A DNA stretch of 13,711 bases, from NCBI GenBank assembly GCA_900751695.1, contig CAADSS010000083.1, forward strand, positions 1 through 13,711. The letters are read 5' to 3'. The position numbers and the translations under genes were made by a program. The stretch comes from an uncultured Collinsella sp. (GTDB taxonomy: Bacteria; Actinomycetota; Coriobacteriia; Coriobacteriales; Coriobacteriaceae). This document shows, piece after piece, positions 5,680 to 13,711 of this stretch. The number at the start of each line of letters is the position of its first letter. Within the stretch, counting starts at the first letter, position 1. The notes beneath the pieces were generated by a model that saw only the letters and a list, made by a program, of their open reading frames with translations, had not been told where the DNA came from and searched no databases.

Positions 5680-6318
5680 CTAGACCGAAAAGACAATCTT
5701 GCGGCAGTTCCAGAAGTACTGGGCGCCCGAGATAACGGTCAAGACAACGGCAACGGCATACAGGAAGCGCGACACCGAGTAGATGCCGAGCGTCAGCGCC
5801 ACCGGGCCAAGGTGCAAGCCGGCCATCGCAAAAACACACAGGTAACCGCAGATGGAGACCATCGTGGTTGCCGTCTTGTACTTGCCGAGCTTATCGGCCG
5901 CAACGACCACACCGGCCGCACTCGCGACCATGCGAAGGGCGCTCACCAGAAGCTCGCGGAACAGGATAATGAACACCGACCACACGGTCACCGCGCCAAA
6001 ATCCAAGAACAGCAGCAGGGCCGAGAACACGAGCAGCTTATCGGCGATGGGGTCCAAGAATTTACCGAAGTCGGTGATCTCGTTGCGCGAGCGCGCCAGA
6101 TAACCGTCAACCTTATCGGTGCACGACAGGATCACATACAGAATGAAGGCAGCGGCGGCGAGCGGGCCGTCGAAGATGCTCCAATCCGTACCGGCAACAC
6201 TCGTGTGAGAAAGCGCCGACACGATCATGAACACCGGGATAAAGACGATGCGAACGCACGTCACGATGTTGGCGGGCGTCCAAACACTCGTCAGTTCCTT
6301 ATTGCTCTCGTTTGCCAC
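5680..6318 (-). CDS. pgsA: CDP-diacylglycerol--glycerol-3-phosphate 3-phosphatidyltransferase
   Basis: PgsA makes phosphatidylglycerophosphate from CDP-diacylglycerol and glycerol-3-phosphate, the committed step to phosphatidylglycerol and cardiolipin. The 212-residue protein is very hydrophobic, with several membrane helices. It holds the full CDP-alcohol phosphatidyltransferase signature at 68-93: D68-x2-D71-G-x2-A-R76, then G85, D89 and D93. The start is GTG at 6318, preceded by AGGAG at 6 nt; that site overlaps the rimO stop, so translation is probably coupled. cinA begins 6 nt after its stop. Other CDP-alcohol transferases share the signature, but length and family-wide neighbours such as cinA and recA favour PgsA. 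Confidence 0.93.
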   Translation of the reverse strand: MANESNKELTSVWTPANIVTCVRIVFIPVFMIVSALSHTSVAGTDWSIFDGPLAAAAFILYVILSCTDKVDGYLARSRNEITDFGKFLDPIADKLLVFSALLLFLDFGAVTVWSVFIILFRELLVSALRMVASAAGVVVAADKLGKYKTATTMVSICGYLCVFAMAGLHLGPVALTLGIYSVSRFLYAVAVVLTVISGAQYFWNCRKIVFSV

Positions 6319-6327
6319 GATGCTCTC

Positions 6328-7677
6328 CTACTCCACAACATGGCCGATAAGCTCATAGCAGAAGCTATCGGTAAACTCGACAGTCAGAATATCGCCCACG
6401 GACGCCTCGCTGGCGTCCAAGTGGACCGCGCCATCGGAATCGGGCGCCTGGAACCAGGCATGGCCGATCAGCTCGGCGCCGTACTCGGTTTCTTCGATAC
6501 CGTCGACGATCACCTGGGCGCGATCGCCCACATGTGCGGCGGTGGCGGCAAAACCGAGCGACTCGGCTAGGTCCATGGCCTCCTGGGCACGCTCAAGCTT
6601 AACCTCCTCATCGACCTGACCCTCCATCTTAGCGGCCAGGCTGCCCTCCTCCTGCGAGTAGGCAAAGACGCTCGTGTAGTCAAAGCCGACGGTGTCCATA
6701 AAGTCGATAAGGTCGCGGAACTCGTCGTCGGTCTCGGTCGGGAAGCCGACCATGGCCGTGGAACGGATCACGATGCCGGGGATACGCTCACGCAGATCGC
6801 GGAACAGGTCCTCGAGCTCCTGGCGCGAACCAGAACGGCGCATAGCCTTGAGGATGCGCGCGTCGCAGTGCTGAACGGGGATATCGATATAGGGCAGCAC
6901 CTCGGGCGTATCGCGAATCGTATCGATAAGCTCGTCGGTCATGCCCTCGGGCTGCAGATAGAGCACGCGGACCCAGACGTTGTGCGGGCGCACGGCCTCG
7001 GCGACGGCACGCAGCAGCTGCGCCAGATTGCTCGGCGAGCCATCGGCGACGTCCTCGTCGGCAAAGTCGGTACCCCAGATGCCCGTGTCCTGGCCGATCA
7101 GCACGATCTCGCGCACACCGCCGGCAACCAGGTCGCGCACCTCGGAGATGATGCTCTCGGCATTGCGCGAATGATAGCGGCCGCGGATGTAGGGAATCAT
7201 GCAGAAGCTGCAAAAACGATTGCAGCCATCGGAAATCTTGACGTAGGCAACCGCACCCTCGACGGTACGCTTGACCTGCGGGATATAGGCTGCAATCTCA
7301 CGCTCGACACCCAGCACGCCATCGATGACCGCCACGATGCCGTCTTCCTCGTCGGCCTTCACAAAGGCAGCGACCTCGGGCAGCTCGTCAGGCAGGTCAT
7401 CGCCATAGCGCGACGGCACGCAGCCGCACATGACGATGGGGCAAGAACGAACGCCGTCCTGAACCTCATTGGCGAGCTCGAGCGTGGTCTCGATGCTCTC
7501 GGACGTTGCGGAGGCGAGGAACGAGCAAGTATTGACGATGGCGATATCGGCATCCTGCGGGTCGAATGCCTCCTCGTAGCCCGCGGCGGTCAAAAGAGAA
7601 CGCATGCGGTCGGTGTCAACCTCGTTCTTAGCGCACCCGAGGGTGATGTAGAGCACGGAGCCCAACGGTGTATCCAT
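6328..7677 (-). CDS. rimO: Ribosomal protein S12 methylthiotransferase RimO
   Basis: RimO is a radical-SAM iron-sulfur enzyme that methylthiolates a conserved Asp of ribosomal protein S12. The 449-residue protein has the N-terminal methylthiotransferase domain with cluster cysteines C15 (LGCAKNEVDT), C51 (NTC) and C86 (GC). Its radical-SAM motif C152-x3-C156-x2-C159 lies in SDGCNRFCSFC, and a TRAM domain occupies about 383-449. GCAKNEVDT resembles RimO (GCPKNLVDS) more than the tRNA enzyme MiaB (GCQMN), which supports RimO within the shared family. The ATG at 7677 has AAGGA about 12 nt upstream, an unusually long spacing. It lies 27 nt after yajQ and 9 nt before pgsA. Confidence 0.94.
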   Translation of the reverse strand: MDTPLGSVLYITLGCAKNEVDTDRMRSLLTAAGYEEAFDPQDADIAIVNTCSFLASATSESIETTLELANEVQDGVRSCPIVMCGCVPSRYGDDLPDELPEVAAFVKADEEDGIVAVIDGVLGVEREIAAYIPQVKRTVEGAVAYVKISDGCNRFCSFCMIPYIRGRYHSRNAESIISEVRDLVAGGVREIVLIGQDTGIWGTDFADEDVADGSPSNLAQLLRAVAEAVRPHNVWVRVLYLQPEGMTDELIDTIRDTPEVLPYIDIPVQHCDARILKAMRRSGSRQELEDLFRDLRERIPGIVIRSTAMVGFPTETDDEFRDLIDFMDTVGFDYTSVFAYSQEEGSLAAKMEGQVDEEVKLERAQEAMDLAESLGFAATAAHVGDRAQVIVDGIEETEYGAELIGHAWFQAPDSDGAVHLDASEASVGDILTVEFTDSFCYELIGHVVE

Positions 7678-7704
7678 GTTGGAGAGCGGTCCTTTCGATT
7701 GATA

Positions 7705-8202
7705 TTAGCGGTAGTTGGTGAACTGCAGCGGCTGGCCGTAGTCCTGGTCGCGCAGGAACTGAATCACGGTCTGCAACGCGTCCTTCGAAGCAGAGGAAAC
7801 ACGCAGCTTGTCGGCCTCGATGGTCACCTTGACCTTGAGCTTTTGATCCTTGATGTCCTTGTTGATCTTCTTGGCGGTCGCCTGGTCGATACCCTCGACG
7901 ATATGGCCGAGCACGCGCACGGTGCCGCCCGATGCCGCCTGCGGAGCATCCCACGAGACAGCCTTGAGGTCGATGTCGCGCTTGATGAGCTTGGAGCTCA
8001 GCACGTCGACAATCTGTTTGGAGACAAAGTCGGCCGGGGCGTTGATCGTAAAGAGCTTGTCGCCCTTCGAAAGCTCGATCGTGGCGCCGGAATCCTTAAG
8101 GTCATAGCGCTGGGAAATCTCGCGCGTGGTCTGCTGGAAGGCGTTGTCGACCTCTTGCATGTTGACCTCGGACACGACGTCGAAGCTGGAATCTTTAGCC
8201 AT
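7705..8202 (-). CDS. yajQ: YajQ family nucleotide-binding protein
   Basis: The protein has 165 residues, the usual YajQ length of about 160-165. The N-terminus MAKDSSFDVVSEVNMQEVDNAFQQ, the segment SQRYDLKDSGATIEL (30-44) and the C-terminal RDQDYGQPLQFTNYR are family hallmarks. YajQ proteins have two ferredoxin-like domains and bind nucleotides or nucleic acid; a Xanthomonas homologue binds cyclic di-GMP. Its role in Gram-positive bacteria is unclear, and I infer nothing beyond a cytoplasmic nucleotide-binding protein. The ATG at 8202 has AAAGGA about 6 nt upstream. The gene is embedded in the operon, 26 nt after the RodZ-like gene and 27 nt before rimO. Confidence 0.95.
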   Translation of the reverse strand: MAKDSSFDVVSEVNMQEVDNAFQQTTREISQRYDLKDSGATIELSKGDKLFTINAPADFVSKQIVDVLSSKLIKRDIDLKAVSWDAPQAASGGTVRVLGHIVEGIDQATAKKINKDIKDQKLKVKVTIEADKLRVSSASKDALQTVIQFLRDQDYGQPLQFTNYR

Positions 8203-8228
8203 GATGTTTCCTTTCGCGTACGAGCGGC

Positions 8229-9740
8229 CTAGTAGCTATCGTACGAATTGTCGGTAGAATCGGTGGGTGTCTGACCGTCAGCTGCGGTATCGGCGCCATC
8301 CGTGGACTGGGCATCGGTACCGTCGGTGGTATCGGTACCATCGGTGGTGTCGGTACCATCAGAACTTTCACCATTCTCGGAATCAGACGTCTCCTTCTTG
8401 GGAACGGTGATCGTCACACGCGCCACGCCCGAGGTCTTGGTATCGTAACGAACCTTTTCACCGTTCTTGGTAACGGTGACATCGGAAGGCTTGGACGTGG
8501 TGATCTCGATCGAAGACTCGGGCGTGTACTCCTGCTCAAAGGGGCCAGTCGCCTGGGCGCCATAGACCGACTTGCCGTCAACCTTGACCTCAATCCACGC
8601 GGTCTTTCCCTTGGCAACGGAGACTTTGACCTTCGTGACCTCGTTCTCTTCCTTCTTGGCCGTCGTCTTGGTGGCGTCCGAATCAGTCGACTCATCCGTC
8701 GCCTCATCGGTGTCATCGTCCTCGTCGACCGTTTCGGTCTTCTTAGAAGACTTCTTGGTCGTCGTCTTGGTAGCAGTGGGCGTCTCGGGCGTGGTCTCGG
8801 GCGCCGAAGATGCGCAGCCGCGCAGAAGCACCACGATGAGCACAATCAACAGCAGCGCAACGGCACCGATGCCGGCGTAGACGATACGCGGATCGAGCCC
8901 GTTGTTTTGAGGAGTACGTGATCCGCCGCGTCGACGATTGGAACTGCTGCGGCCGCCTCCCTGAGGCATACGACCACGATTGCTATCGGAACGGCCGCGA
9001 TAGCCACCCTGGCCCTGAAGGCTGCGCTGACCCGAGCGGGGCGCAAGTTCACCGCGGCCTTGATAGCCACGCTGGCCCGAACGCGGAGCCGAAGAGCGCT
9101 GGCCATACGGCTGTGATTGAGAGCGAAGACGCGGCGTCACCTGCGTGGTATCGGCATCCGCATAGCCACCGCGAGAGCGTCCCGTAGAGGCACCACGGTA
9201 ACCGCGATCGGAATAGCCGCCGTCGCCGTAGCCGGCACGAGGGTCACGCGCCACGCCTCGGGCAGCGGGAAGTGCACGGTCCTCGGGCATCGGCGTACTG
9301 CGGAACCGGTCACGCTGTGAGCGAATCTCCTCGCCCGAACCCGTCTCGGTAATATAACCGGCCTGCTGAGGACGCTGTCCATAGCGGGTCGAACGACCGC
9401 CCTGAACCATCAGGAAGCGCCCGTTATCGACCGAGGAACGCGAATTGACGTAGCCGGCGGCGTCCTGAAAACGACCGCCCTGCTGCGACGTCTCGCGTTC
9501 GTATGCCATCAAATCGTCAAAGTAGGCATTGACGACCTCGCGCGGATTGAGGCCCAAAAAGCGAGCATAGCTCGAAATCATGCCCTGCGCATAGCCGCGC
9601 GGCGGCATCGAAGCAAAGTTACCGGTCTCGAAAAACTCGATGATCTGCGGCCTGATTTTGATGGTGTTGGCGACTTGCTGAATGGAAAGGCCCATTCGGC
9701 GACGCTGCTCAAGCAGCATGTCACCAAAGCGTGCAGCCAT
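8229..9740 (-). CDS. RodZ-like membrane protein with N-terminal HTH and C-terminal DUF4115-type domain
   Basis: The 503-residue protein has RodZ architecture: a Cro/XRE-like helix-turn-helix at about 5-75 ending RGYAQGMISSYARFLGLNPREVV, one transmembrane helix (about 287-306), and an extracellular beta-rich domain (about 370-447) of the DUF4115 type. RodZ links cytoskeleton to wall growth in rods. Two features are odd. The cytoplasmic stretch 165-275 is rich in Arg, Gly, Tyr, Gln and Ser, with RGG-like motifs and a near duplicate APRSGQRGYQGRG / APRSGQRSLQGQG. The outer region has an acidic Thr/Asp/Lys linker and a tail with three DGTDTT-like repeats. The ATG shares its A with the ftsK TGA (TGATG), and GGAGG lies 6 nt upstream. 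Whether it acts like E. coli RodZ is inferred. Confidence 0.82.
   Translation of the reverse strand: MAARFGDMLLEQRRRMGLSIQQVANTIKIRPQIIEFFETGNFASMPPRGYAQGMISSYARFLGLNPREVVNAYFDDLMAYERETSQQGGRFQDAAGYVNSRSSVDNGRFLMVQGGRSTRYGQRPQQAGYITETGSGEEIRSQRDRFRSTPMPEDRALPAARGVARDPRAGYGDGGYSDRGYRGASTGRSRGGYADADTTQVTPRLRSQSQPYGQRSSAPRSGQRGYQGRGELAPRSGQRSLQGQGGYRGRSDSNRGRMPQGGGRSSSNRRRGGSRTPQNNGLDPRIVYAGIGAVALLLIVLIVVLLRGCASSAPETTPETPTATKTTTKKSSKKTETVDEDDDTDEATDESTDSDATKTTAKKEENEVTKVKVSVAKGKTAWIEVKVDGKSVYGAQATGPFEQEYTPESSIEITTSKPSDVTVTKNGEKVRYDTKTSGVARVTITVPKKETSDSENGESSDGTDTTDGTDTTDGTDAQSTDGADTAADGQTPTDSTDNSYDSY
8314..8360. repeat. 18-bp tandem repeat, about 2.6 copies, inside the RodZ-like gene
   Basis: Units begin at 8314, 8332 and 8350; the first two differ at two of 18 positions and the third is partial. 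In the gene's frame they encode the DGTDTT repeats of the C-terminal tail (about residues 461-476). In-frame repeats of this kind can change copy number without breaking the frame, so tail length may vary between strains. Confidence 0.75.
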
Positions 9741-12520
9741 CAGAATCCTCCAAACTCACGATCTTCACGTGCCATCTCGGCGTCGACAGACTCCAGCGCG
9801 GCAAGCCCCTCCTCGTCCAACAGGCCCTCGCGCGGCTTGGAACCGTCGGGCGGGCCGACGACACCCTTTTCTTCCAGCATATCCATAATACGCCCGGCAC
9901 GCGCATAGCCAACCTTCAGACGACGTTGCAGGCCAGATGTGGAGCCAAGCTGCGATTCCACCACAATATGGGCGGCTTCCCAAATGAGCGGATCATCGTC
10001 TTGCGGCTCGGCGACTCCGGTACGGACAATGCCGCCGCCACCCGCCCTGGACATGGAAGCGGGCGCCACGGCAGACAGGATCTCCTCGTGGTAGTCGGGC
10101 TCGCTCTGCGACTTGACGAACTCGACGATCTCGTTGATTTCATCATCCGAGACAAAGCAGCCCTGGATACGGCGGGGCTTGCCCCAGTCGACCTTAGAGA
10201 ACAGCATGTCGCCCAAACCGGTGAGCTTTTCGGCACCCATCTGGTCGATGATGACGCGCGAGTCGATGCCCGTGGCGACGTTAAAGGCGATGCGGTTGGT
10301 GATGTTGGCCTTGATGAGGCCCGTCACCACGTTGGAGCTCGGGCGCTGCGTGGCCACGATAAGGTGGATACCGGCGGCACGGCCCAGCTGAGCAATACGC
10401 ACGATCGAGGCCTCGACATCCTTACCGGCGACCATCATCAGGTCCGAGAGCTCGTCGATGATGATGACCAGGTAGGGCATCTTTTGCGGCGGGTTATCGT
10501 AATGCTCAAACTCGCCGGCGGCCTGCTTTTCGTTGTAGGTCGAGATCTTACGCACGTTGAGACGCTCGAAGACCTTCAGGCGACGCTCCATCTCGGACAC
10601 GGCCCATTGCAGAGCGCTCGCGGCCTGCTTGGGCTCGGTCACTACAGGCACGTAAAGATGCGGCAGACCGTTATAGCCCGCAAGCTCGACGCGCTTGGGG
10701 TCGACCATGATCAGGCGAACGTCCTCGGGAAGGGCGCGCATGAGCAAGGTCGTGATGATGGAGTTGATCATGACCGACTTACCGGAACCCGTGGTACCGG
10801 CGATCAGCAGGTGGGGCATCTTGGCAAGGTCGGCGACGACCGGCGTACCCTCGGCATCTCGACCGATGGCGAGCTCGAGCGGACCGCCCTTCACATAGGG
10901 AAGCACGTCGCCCAGGTTGACGTTCTGGCGCTTGCGATTGGGGATCTCGATACCCACAAGCGAGGTGCCGGGGATCGGGGCAAAGATACGCACGGACTGG
11001 GCAGCAAGCGATAGCGCGATATCGTCCTCGAGGCTCGAAATCTTGCTCACGCGCTCGCCCTCGCCAGGTTGCAGCTTAAAGGTCGTCACCGTGGGGCCGG
11101 CGATCCAGCCGACCACGCGGGCACTACGACCAAACTCCAGCAAGGTGGACTGAAGCGACTCGGCAGTCTGTTCCAGCTCCTTGTCAGAAGACGCGGAGGA
11201 AGCCGACTGCGGGTTGGCATGCAGGATTTCGAGCGGCGGAAGCTTGAGGCCGTCCTCTTCTTCTCCCTCGTTATCTGCGGCGCCGCCGTCCGCTCCCCCA
11301 TCGCTAGCCGCAGCCGATTCGACAGCACTCGAGGCAGACGCATCGGCAACCTTGGGATGCTTCAAGAAGTCGGGAATCTGAGGTGCTGCCGAGACAGGAT
11401 TCACGGCAAACGGCGGCTCGGACTCGTCGATCTTATCGGGGTCGTCTTCCATCGAAAGCTGACCGGTTACCTGGTCGCGCTTTGCATGGCGACGCGGCAG
11501 CAAAGTTGTCTTTGCGGTCTCAATCGGAGCCTCGTCGTCCTCGTCATCGCCCTCGGTGAGCTCAATCTCGCTCTCGGACCAAGACGGGTCGGGCTCACTC
11601 GTATTGAGTTTGGGCGCAGCCTTGCCCTTCTTGCCATGGCGGCGCGGCAACAGCGTCGTCTTAGCGCGCTCAGCTTCCACGGCATCGGACACGTCGACAA
11701 ACGGATCCTCGTCCTCGTCGTCATCGTCCAAAACCGGGTCCACATCGTTGCCCATGACCGTGGTCACGGCAGCATCGGAGCCCTTTTGACGAAGAATACT
11801 CAGGTGAGGACGGGCAACGCCAGGCACCGACAGGGCTTCGTCGTCACCCCACGGGCTGGCGTTGACATCGGCACGACGGCGTTCGGCAAAATCAGCCGCA
11901 CGATCGCGGGCAGAGCGCAGCACACCGCCCACCGAAAAGCCAATGATGACAAAACCAACGACGGCCAGACCCAACAGGACCACCATCGCGATAGGCTTAC
12001 CCAGGGCATTCTGCAGCGCACTCGCAATAAACGCACCAATGTAGCCACCCGCGGCGGACAGGTTTTGCGGCGTGAACATAAGGTCGCACGAGTCGCTCGT
12101 ACCCGGCACCATCAGCGAAAGAATGGAGACGACGGCGATAAAGACCACGGCGCCGCCCGCAACAGAGCGCGCGTTGAGCGGCGAGTCCTCGCCTAAAAAG
12201 AGCGTGGCGGCAAACAGCAAAATGACGATCGGCAGCACGTAGGCGCCCAGACCAAAGCCCAAGTGGTAGAAACCGGCAACCGCAGCCGTAACGGGCGCAG
12301 TCGCCGGCGAAATCACGGCAATAAAGGACGCAATCGCCAAAACGGCAATGACCACGCCGGCGATATCGCGGTTGGCCGAGGGCTCGACCAAGGGCTCGAA
12401 ATCATCGAACTCGGACTCGTGGCCCTTATTGGCACGCAGATGGGAACCGGCACCCTTAGCAGATGCCGGCTGGTTATTGGCCTTATTGCCTTTGGCGTTT
12501 TGTGCAGATCCGCGCGCCAA
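9740..12520 (-). CDS. ftsK: DNA translocase FtsK
   Basis: FtsK anchors at the division septum and pumps chromosomal DNA to finish segregation and dimer resolution. The 926-residue protein has an N-terminal membrane domain with about four helices (about 52-200), an acidic linker (about 205-440), and a RecA-like motor with Walker A GTTGSGKS (575-582), Walker B VIIIDELSD (685-693) and VATQRPS (722-728). A C-terminal winged-helix gamma domain (about 843-905) reads polarity sequences in related proteins. The linker holds an exact repeat of AKTTLLPRRH at 286-295 and 336-345. The start is TTG at 12520, supported by GGAGG 6 nt upstream inside the end of rnj. Its stop overlaps the next start (TGATG). 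SpoIIIE is the sporulation relative; FtsK is the neutral name. Confidence 0.95.
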   Translation of the reverse strand: MARGSAQNAKGNKANNQPASAKGAGSHLRANKGHESEFDDFEPLVEPSANRDIAGVVIAVLAIASFIAVISPATAPVTAAVAGFYHLGFGLGAYVLPIVILLFAATLFLGEDSPLNARSVAGGAVVFIAVVSILSLMVPGTSDSCDLMFTPQNLSAAGGYIGAFIASALQNALGKPIAMVVLLGLAVVGFVIIGFSVGGVLRSARDRAADFAERRRADVNASPWGDDEALSVPGVARPHLSILRQKGSDAAVTTVMGNDVDPVLDDDDEDEDPFVDVSDAVEAERAKTTLLPRRHGKKGKAAPKLNTSEPDPSWSESEIELTEGDDEDDEAPIETAKTTLLPRRHAKRDQVTGQLSMEDDPDKIDESEPPFAVNPVSAAPQIPDFLKHPKVADASASSAVESAAASDGGADGGAADNEGEEEDGLKLPPLEILHANPQSASSASSDKELEQTAESLQSTLLEFGRSARVVGWIAGPTVTTFKLQPGEGERVSKISSLEDDIALSLAAQSVRIFAPIPGTSLVGIEIPNRKRQNVNLGDVLPYVKGGPLELAIGRDAEGTPVVADLAKMPHLLIAGTTGSGKSVMINSIITTLLMRALPEDVRLIMVDPKRVELAGYNGLPHLYVPVVTEPKQAASALQWAVSEMERRLKVFERLNVRKISTYNEKQAAGEFEHYDNPPQKMPYLVIIIDELSDLMMVAGKDVEASIVRIAQLGRAAGIHLIVATQRPSSNVVTGLIKANITNRIAFNVATGIDSRVIIDQMGAEKLTGLGDMLFSKVDWGKPRRIQGCFVSDDEINEIVEFVKSQSEPDYHEEILSAVAPASMSRAGGGGIVRTGVAEPQDDDPLIWEAAHIVVESQLGSTSGLQRRLKVGYARAGRIMDMLEEKGVVGPPDGSKPREGLLDEEGLAALESVDAEMAREDREFGGF

Positions 12521-12521
12521 A

Positions 12522-13711
12522 CTAAACCTCCATGACGACCGGGATGATCATCGGACGGGTGCGCGTACGACTCCAAATAAAGTTGGAGAGCGAATCGCGC
12601 ACGGCCTTGCGAATGGCATCGGAACCGCTGCTCGTAAAGCTGAACTTGCCCTTCTCGATCGTCTTCATAATGGACGCGGAGGCATCCTCGGAGAACTGGT
12701 CGTCGATGGCAAACGAGACGCCGCGGCCCGAGAACTCGATGGCCTCGATCTTCTTGTGCTTGAGCGAGACGATGGCGACGGCCGTGACCATACCGTCGTT
12801 GGCGAGCTTCTGGCGATCGCGCAGGACGATGGGGTCGGTATCGCCGATACGCAGGCCGTCGACGTAGACGACGCCGGACTCGACGGGCGTACCGCGTTTG
12901 ACGATACCGCCGCGCATCTCGAGCGTGTCGCCGTTATCGAGGATAAAGATATGATCGTCCTTGATGCCCATCTTGCGGGCCAGCTGGGCATGGGCGCGCA
13001 GATGCACGGCCTCGCCGTGAACCGGCATAAAGTACGTGGGCTTGGCCATGGCCATCAGGAGCTTGAGCTCCTCCTGGCTACCGTGACCGGAGACGTGGAC
13101 GAGAGCGCGGTTCTTATCCCACACGTCGCAGCCGAGCTTGGCCAGGCTGTTGACGACCTGCTGGACGGCCTTCTCGTTGCCGGGAACGGGAGTTGCTGAG
13201 AGGATGACGGTATCGCCCTCGTGGATGGAGAGCGTCTTGTGCTCGCCATTGGCCATGCGGGACAGGGCCGACAGCGGCTCGCCCTGCGAACCGGTGCACA
13301 TGACGACGATCTTGTCGTCGGGCAGGTTATCGATATCGAAGGCATCGATGATATCGGCATCGTCGATGTTGAGGTAGCCCAGCTCGCGCGCGACGCGGGT
13401 GTTGGTGAGCATGGAGCGACCGGTCACAACGACCTTACGGCCGCACTTACGGGCGGCATCGCAGATCTGCTGCAGGCGATGAATGTGGCTCGAGAACGAC
13501 GCGACGAACACGCGACCCGGGGCGTTCTTGATGGCGTGCAGCAGATTGGGACCAACCTCGGCCTCGGACTTGGTAAAGCCGGGAACCGTGGCATTGGTGG
13601 AGTCGGAAAGCAGCAGGTCGATACCCTGCTTGGCAAAGCGGCTGATAGCGGCATAGTCGGGCGTAACGCCGTCGATGGGCGTCTGGTCGAGCTTAAAGTC
13701 GCCGGTGTGCA
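12522..13711 (-). CDS. rnj: Ribonuclease J, C-terminal 396 residues (5' end outside the window)
   Basis: RNase J is a metallo-beta-lactamase/beta-CASP enzyme with 5'-to-3' exo- and endonuclease activity in RNA decay and maturation. The visible part begins with HTGDFKLDQTP, where the His and Asp belong to the metal site. It continues through LLLSDSTNATVPGFT, the beta-CASP region FVASFSSHIHRLQQ, VVMCTGSQGEPLSALSRMA, HVSGHGSQEELK and FMPVHGE, and ends RPMIIPVVMEV. That end is nearly identical to B. subtilis RNase J1 as I remember it (RPMILPIIMEV). RNase J is usually about 555 residues, so roughly 160 are missing. The frame is open to the window edge, so the Met at 13511 is internal. Its last codons contain the ribosome binding site of ftsK, which begins 1 nt after the stop. 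Confidence 0.97.
   Translation of the reverse strand, partial: HTGDFKLDQTPIDGVTPDYAAISRFAKQGIDLLLSDSTNATVPGFTKSEAEVGPNLLHAIKNAPGRVFVASFSSHIHRLQQICDAARKCGRKVVVTGRSMLTNTRVARELGYLNIDDADIIDAFDIDNLPDDKIVVMCTGSQGEPLSALSRMANGEHKTLSIHEGDTVILSATPVPGNEKAVQQVVNSLAKLGCDVWDKNRALVHVSGHGSQEELKLLMAMAKPTYFMPVHGEAVHLRAHAQLARKMGIKDDHIFILDNGDTLEMRGGIVKRGTPVESGVVYVDGLRIGDTDPIVLRDRQKLANDGMVTAVAIVSLKHKKIEAIEFSGRGVSFAIDDQFSEDASASIMKTIEKGKFSFTSSGSDAIRKAVRDSLSNFIWSRTRTRPMIIPVVMEV
12527..12531 (-). promoter_or_regulatory. Ribosome binding site for the TTG start of ftsK
   Basis: GGAGG on the minus strand, 6 nt before TTG 12520-12518. It lies within the last two sense codons of rnj (ATG GAG GTT, then TAG), so ribosomes finishing rnj terminate at the ftsK start site. 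Confidence 0.85.

Noticed and set aside
5191..6570. 459-codon plus-strand open frame across cinA, pgsA and the end of rimO
   Set aside because: It crosses three well-supported minus-strand genes and is rich in Arg, His and Gln without any motif.
6868..8232. 454-codon plus-strand open frame over rimO and yajQ
   Set aside because: Antisense shadow; both minus-strand genes are clear family members.
9731..11014. 427-codon plus-strand open frame over the ftsK motor region
   Set aside because: The minus strand carries the Walker motifs and gamma domain of FtsK; the plus frame has no motif and no plausible upstream signals.

Overview
The window is a dense, GC-rich (roughly 60% by eye) stretch of bacterial chromosome in which every recognisable gene lies on the minus strand. 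Protein character and gene order suggest an actinobacterium of the class Coriobacteriia, most likely Collinsella or a close relative. The pointers are RNase J next to FtsK, RNase Y together with RNase J, a LexA box of the CGAAC-N4-GTTCG type, and RNase Y and SpoVS near recA. The genus is inferred from memory of such genomes, not from a search.

In transcription order (high to low coordinates) there are four blocks. Block 1 (13711 to about 5106) is a probable seven-gene operon: rnj (its N-terminus lies outside the window), ftsK, a RodZ-like membrane HTH protein, yajQ, rimO, pgsA and a single-domain cinA. Gaps are 27 nt or less and two junctions look translationally coupled. A 10-bp hairpin directly after cinA closes the block. 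Block 2 (5105 to about 2961) is recA-recX, driven by a near-consensus promoter whose 17-bp spacer holds a perfect LexA box. Upstream of that promoter is an array of six ACCAAA-type repeats spaced about 11 bp apart. Block 3 (2964 to 132) is rny plus a GHKL-type ATPase gene that starts 1 nt after the rny stop. It is driven by a TTGACA-N17-TACGAT promoter and has a leader of about 160 nt with two hairpins. Block 4 (1 to 131) is the beginning of spoVS, preceded by a perfect 16-bp palindrome.

The genes serve chromosome handling and repair (FtsK, RecA, RecX), RNA turnover (RNase J, RNase Y), ribosome modification (RimO), membrane lipid synthesis (PgsA), NAD salvage (CinA/PncC) and envelope shape or division (RodZ-like, perhaps SpoVS). 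Most of the window is conserved housekeeping sequence. The least explained parts are the phased repeats upstream of recA, the structured rny leader, the uncharacterised ATPase coupled to RNase Y, and the short duplicated motif in the FtsK linker. The two larger intergenic regions are each about 260 nt, and no gene-free stretch exceeds 300 bases. I saw no tRNA, rRNA, insertion sequence or CRISPR array.
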